A DNA stretch of 64,000 bases from an uncultured Coriobacteriales bacterium (GTDB lineage Bacteria > Actinomycetota > Coriobacteriia > Coriobacteriales > QAMH01): the NCBI GenBank assembly GCA_934646835.1, contig CAKUES010000003.1:84836-148835 (forward strand), read 5' to 3'. Shown here one piece after another: positions 60,982-64,000 of the stretch. Positions within the stretch are counted from its first letter, which is position 1. Every line of letters begins with the position of its first letter. The notes under the pieces are model-generated. The model worked only from the letters and a program-made list of their open reading frames with translations, did no database searches and was not told the DNA's origin. Both the position numbers and the translations under genes were made by a program.

Positions 60982-63144
60982 CTAGCTCCTTCCGATCGCG
61001 GCGCTGATCGCTTGCTTGACCTTGGCGATGTCGATGGGCTTGGCAAGGTGCGCGTTCATGCCGGCGTCGAGGCAGGTCTGCACGTCGTCTTGAAAGGCGT
61101 TGGCCGTCATGGCGAGGATGGGGATCTCCTTGGCATCTGGGCGGTCGAGCGAGCGAATGGCCCTCGTTGCGGCGACACCGTCCATAATCGGCATCATGAT
61201 GTCCATCAAGATGACATCGAAGGTCTGCGGGGGATTGCCAAAGAACTCCTCGACTGCCTGCAGGCCATCCGTGACGAGCTTTACGGTGGCGCCGGCATCC
61301 TCGAGGAACATGGTCGCGATCTCTGCGTTGAGGTCGTTGTCCTCGGCAAGCAGTATGCGGCAGCCGCTGATATCGGCGTCCACGAGTGCCTCCTCGACCT
61401 TCTCCTCAGGCTCAGGCGCAATGTCGAAGGGAATGGTGACGATGAAAGTCGAACCTACGCCCTGCGTGCTTCGCACCTCGATGGTGCCGCCCATGAGCTC
61501 AACCAGTTGTTTGACGATCGACATGCCAAGACCGCTGCCGCGCGCGACGTCGATCGACGTGTCTTCCTGGGAGAACGGCTCGAAGATGTGCTCGATAAAC
61601 TCGGGGCTCATGCCGATACCCGTATCGGATATCGCCCAGCGAAACACCGCGCGCCCCTCTCCTTCTTCCCAGCAGTCCACCTTGGTGACGATCTTGCCGT
61701 TGGGCTTGTTGTACTTGATGGCATTGCCGTAGATGTTGAGGAACACCTGCTGCAAGTGCAGGTCGCTGCCGTAGATATAGTGATGCTGCAGTCCCTTGCA
61801 CGCATCGCTTTGCTCGATGGTGATGCCGGCTTCCGATGCGCGGTCGACGATGATATCGGACACGGTCTTGGACAGCGCGAGCAGGTCGACCGGCTCATGG
61901 GCAATCTGGAACTTGCCCTCCTCGAGCTTGCTCGTCTGGAGCGCGTCGTTGATGAGCGAGAGCAGGTGGTTGGCTGCAGAGACCATCTTGTCATGGTTGC
62001 CCTTGATGAAGTCGATATCGAAGTCGTGGGCCTCATCGATCTGCAGCAAACCCAGGATGCCGTTGAGCGGCGTGCGCATGTCATGGCTCATGCGATGCAA
62101 GAACTCCGTCTTGGCCTTGTTGGCATGATCTGCCGCCTGAAGGGCGTCTTCGAGCTTTTGCTGCTGGCGCATCTGGTCCTTGATGGAATCGTCGATGTCG
62201 ACCAAGACGCCCATGCACGTGCGCGCCACGCCGTCTTTGTCATAGCGAAACTTCGCAGCCGAGCGCACCCATAGGTACTCCCCCGCTTTGTTGCGGATGC
62301 GGTAGTTGACATCGTAGGGAACCTTGTCCCTTGCGGATGCGTAGAACTGATCGACGACGCGGTCGCGATCATCGGGATGTATGCAGATGTTCCAGCGACT
62401 TACCCCGTTGGGAAAGTCGTCTTCGCTCTCAAAGCCGAGCATATGGCGAAATCCGTCAGAGAACCAAAAACGCGTCTGCCCCTGGTCTTCTCCGAGTTCG
62501 CCTGTCCAGCGAGCCGCGCGCATGAGGTCGCGCACGTCTTTGACCTCCTGCTCGAAGGCCTGCTTCTCGATGATGCGCTGTTTTTCCTCGAGCTTTGCGT
62601 TGAGGGCCTTGACCTCTTCGATCAGCGAGCGCTGCTCTTCAACGGTTTTCTTAAGCTCTTCGTTGGCGGCCTTGAGCTCCTCGCCGCGCTTGCGCACCTC
62701 TGCTTTGAGGGCGATGTCGTTTTCCATGTAGGCGTTGACGTCGATCCAGTCGCCGATGACGTAGTTTCTGCCCTCGTAGCTGATCTTTCTGGCGGTGCTC
62801 GCTACCCAGCGATAGCCGTTTTTAGTGAACACGCGAAAGACATTGGTGGGCAGCTGCCCGTACTCGCCTGCCTCGCTATCGCCGTCGTAGCGCATGCCGG
62901 GCTCAAGGTCGTCAGGATGCAAGAGATCCATGTACCTGTTGTGAAACCTCGTCTCGATTTCCTCTTTGGTCCACCCAAGGATGGCGAGAAAACCCGTGCT
63001 CATGCAGACAATAGGGAAACCCGCCTCGCGGTCTGCGACGGTGCAGTGCATGCCGCCGGGGACCTCCTTGACAAGAGCCGAGCAGGTCTGCGCAAAGGGA
63101 GCGCATATAGTTGCAATGTTGTCGATGTTGATTCGAGTATCCAT
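60982..63144 (-). CDS. Soluble hybrid histidine kinase: PAS, coiled coil, PAS, HisKA, HATPase, receiver
   Basis: 720 residues from the ATG at 63144 with CAGGAG upstream; no TM segment, so cytoplasmic. PAS1 ~20-140 (GGMHCTVADREAGFPIVCMS), a coiled coil ~140-205 (KRGEELKAANEELKKTVEEQ...), PAS2 ~215-345 with the PAC motif YRIRNKAGEYLWVRSAAKFR, HisKA TEFLHRMSHDMRTPLNGILG (His ~355), HATPase N-box NAIKYNKPNG (~476) and receiver ILLAEDNDLNAEI...VILMDIMMPIMDG (Asp ~648) ending KPIDIAKVK. Third hybrid kinase in the window; the kinase and receiver parts are clearly paralogous to the other two, the sensor parts are not. Confidence 0.92.
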   Translation of the reverse strand: MDTRINIDNIATICAPFAQTCSALVKEVPGGMHCTVADREAGFPIVCMSTGFLAILGWTKEEIETRFHNRYMDLLHPDDLEPGMRYDGDSEAGEYGQLPTNVFRVFTKNGYRWVASTARKISYEGRNYVIGDWIDVNAYMENDIALKAEVRKRGEELKAANEELKKTVEEQRSLIEEVKALNAKLEEKQRIIEKQAFEQEVKDVRDLMRAARWTGELGEDQGQTRFWFSDGFRHMLGFESEDDFPNGVSRWNICIHPDDRDRVVDQFYASARDKVPYDVNYRIRNKAGEYLWVRSAAKFRYDKDGVARTCMGVLVDIDDSIKDQMRQQQKLEDALQAADHANKAKTEFLHRMSHDMRTPLNGILGLLQIDEAHDFDIDFIKGNHDKMVSAANHLLSLINDALQTSKLEEGKFQIAHEPVDLLALSKTVSDIIVDRASEAGITIEQSDACKGLQHHYIYGSDLHLQQVFLNIYGNAIKYNKPNGKIVTKVDCWEEGEGRAVFRWAISDTGIGMSPEFIEHIFEPFSQEDTSIDVARGSGLGMSIVKQLVELMGGTIEVRSTQGVGSTFIVTIPFDIAPEPEEKVEEALVDADISGCRILLAEDNDLNAEIATMFLEDAGATVKLVTDGLQAVEEFFGNPPQTFDVILMDIMMPIMDGVAATRAIRSLDRPDAKEIPILAMTANAFQDDVQTCLDAGMNAHLAKPIDIAKVKQAISAAIGRS

Positions 63145-63173
63145 GAGCGCTCCTGAGTGTTTTCCTTCACTCG

Positions 63174-63201
63174 ATTGTAGAGCCTTCCAGCGCAAACTCA
63201 A
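63174..63201 (-). promoter_or_regulatory. Sigma-70-type promoter of the soluble hybrid kinase
   Basis: On the minus strand TTGAGT (63201-63196), a 16-nt spacer and TACAAT (63179-63174). The transcript would start about 23 nt before the ATG, leaving room for the CAGGAG ribosome site. Confidence 0.55.
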
Positions 63202-63252
63202 TCATATGTCCGAATATCGACTCTTTGGTGTCACCTCTCTTCGCACACCGCA

Positions 63253-63285
63253 AAAGGGCCCGTCGCAAGCTGCGACGGGCCCTTT
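63253..63285 (-). terminator. Rho-independent terminator after the MaoC-like gene
   Basis: 15-bp perfect arms AAAGGGCCCGTCGCA / TGCGACGGGCCCTTT with a 3-nt loop, and a TTTT tail on the minus strand, 25 bp past the stop codon. Confidence 0.9.
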
Positions 63286-63310
63286 CCAGCGGTTAGCTTA
63301 GGAGCTCAAG

Positions 63311-64000
63311 CTACGCGCGAGCGGGATCCCACTCGACGATGCCGCTGTTGAGGAACGGCTTGGAGTCCGGAGCGTCGGCGTTGACCATGCGGAACCTTGC
63401 CTCGCCCTCAGCGGTCTTCCAGACGATGGTGCGCAGGCGCACGCCAGGGAGAACCGGGGAGGTGAAGCGGCACTTGAAACGGGTCATTGCCTCGGGGTGG
63501 CCCGGGAACAGCAGGGAGATGACATGGCGCATTGCCACGCCAGCGCTGCTGACGCCGTGGGCGATGGGGCGCTCGAGACCGGTCTGCTCGGTGTAGGACC
63601 AGTCGATGTGCTGCTGATGCCAGTCGCCCATCATGCGGTAGACCAGCGGCCAGTTCAGACCGTAGGTCTCCTCGTAGGCAGCGTCCGGCTCGCGGTCGGG
63701 GTAGTCGACGACGTCCTTGGGAGGCTGCTCGCCGCCCCAGCCGCCATCGTAGATGCAGCAGTCGTAGGTATCGACAGTGCACAGGTGGGTGCCGTCAGAG
63801 GAGTAGGACTTGCCGACCTGCTTGGACAGGGAGCCACGACCCTCGCCGCGGTCCCAGATGGCCTCCTGGGTCACGAAGGTCTCGATGTGGTCGTTCATCT
63901 TGAACGGTGCATGGAAGTGAACGTCGATACCGTAGTGCAGGGAGCCGGAGTAGTCGAAGCCGTAGTCGAGGGTGGTGGTCATCTCCTCGTTGACGGTCAG
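63311..64000 (-). CDS. MaoC-type (R)-enoyl-CoA hydratase-like protein (5' end outside window)
   Basis: At least 229 residues, open to the window edge (…LTVNEEMTTTLDYGFDYSG), so the N-terminus is missing; the ATG at 63982 is probably internal. The C-terminal hot-dog domain has the hydratase-2 motif GDWHQQHIDWSYTEQTGLER, PIAHGVSSAGVA, with the catalytic Asp and His kept. The preceding part is the second half of an N-terminal hot-dog domain, as in double hot-dog MaoC proteins. The substrate is likely a 2-enoyl-CoA. The pathway cannot be given without the upstream genes. Confidence 0.82.
   Translation of the reverse strand: MTVNEEMTTTLDYGFDYSGSLHYGIDVHFHAPFKMNDHIETFVTQEAIWDRGEGRGSLSKQVGKSYSSDGTHLCTVDTYDCCIYDGGWGGEQPPKDVVDYPDREPDAAYEETYGLNWPLVYRMMGDWHQQHIDWSYTEQTGLERPIAHGVSSAGVAMRHVISLLFPGHPEAMTRFKCRFTSPVLPGVRLRTIVWKTAEGEARFRMVNADAPDSKPFLNSGIVEWDPARA

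Overview
The window comes from a high-GC, gut- or rumen-type actinobacterium, most likely class Coriobacteriia. I infer this from codon and GC bias, a type III glutamine synthetase, a bile-salt-hydrolase-type Ntn hydrolase, large sensor hybrid kinases, and a PD-(D/E)XK-like orphan of a kind I associate with that class. No rRNA, tRNA, phage or CRISPR locus was found. The genus cannot be fixed from sequence alone.

Layout. 1-2.2 kb: 3' end of dut, then a secreted-protein gene broken by a 17-bp tandem duplication. 2.2-8.1 kb: uracil salvage (upp, uraA), a DEAD-box RNA helicase, and diaminopimelate dehydrogenase. 8.3-13.8 kb: a solute-binding lipoprotein co-transcribed with a very large dCache-type hybrid histidine kinase. 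14-15 kb: a small putative DNA-binding protein behind a palindromic promoter, then a repeat-packed convergent gap. 15-29.2 kb: nitrogen and amino-group metabolism and nucleotides (pyrG, glnA type III, dapF, dapL, purF, gltB, gltD). 29.7-31.9 kb: a flavin-type oxidase and a lower-GC nuclease-like gene bracketed by two ~163-bp structured direct repeats. 31.9-36.4 kb: leuA-leuC-leuD-leuB. 36.6-38 kb: an overlapping HipA-like/HTH pair. 38.2-44.7 kb: an SNF-type Na+ symporter, pstS-pstC-pstA-pstB, and a NagD-like phosphatase. 45.3-48.7 kb: ppx-ppk1. 49-56 kb: pdxS-pdxT, ogt, luxS-mtnN, a choloylglycine-hydrolase family enzyme, a zinc macrodomain, and a U32 peptidase-like RNA-modification protein. 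56-63.2 kb: two more hybrid kinases (one with an intact GGDEF) around a MarR/TIM-barrel pair. 63.3-64 kb: a MaoC hydratase running off the end.

How the genes work together. GlnA, GltBD, PurF, PyrG, PdxT and the DAP enzymes form an ammonia/glutamine distribution block, and both the LL-DAP aminotransferase and the Ddh routes to meso-DAP are present. The pst cluster, NagD-like phosphatase and Ppx/Ppk1 form a phosphate uptake and storage block. LuxS-MtnN detoxify SAH and can make the AI-2 precursor.

The most unusual feature is not a protein. The intergenic DNA is filled with at least nine families of hairpin elements. In families A, B and C a central core is conserved while the outer stem arms change sequence between copies yet stay complementary. 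Families A, C and D always lie beyond the 3' end of a gene and never between divergent genes. Family A occurs as inverted pairs with a related spacer, like a BIME.
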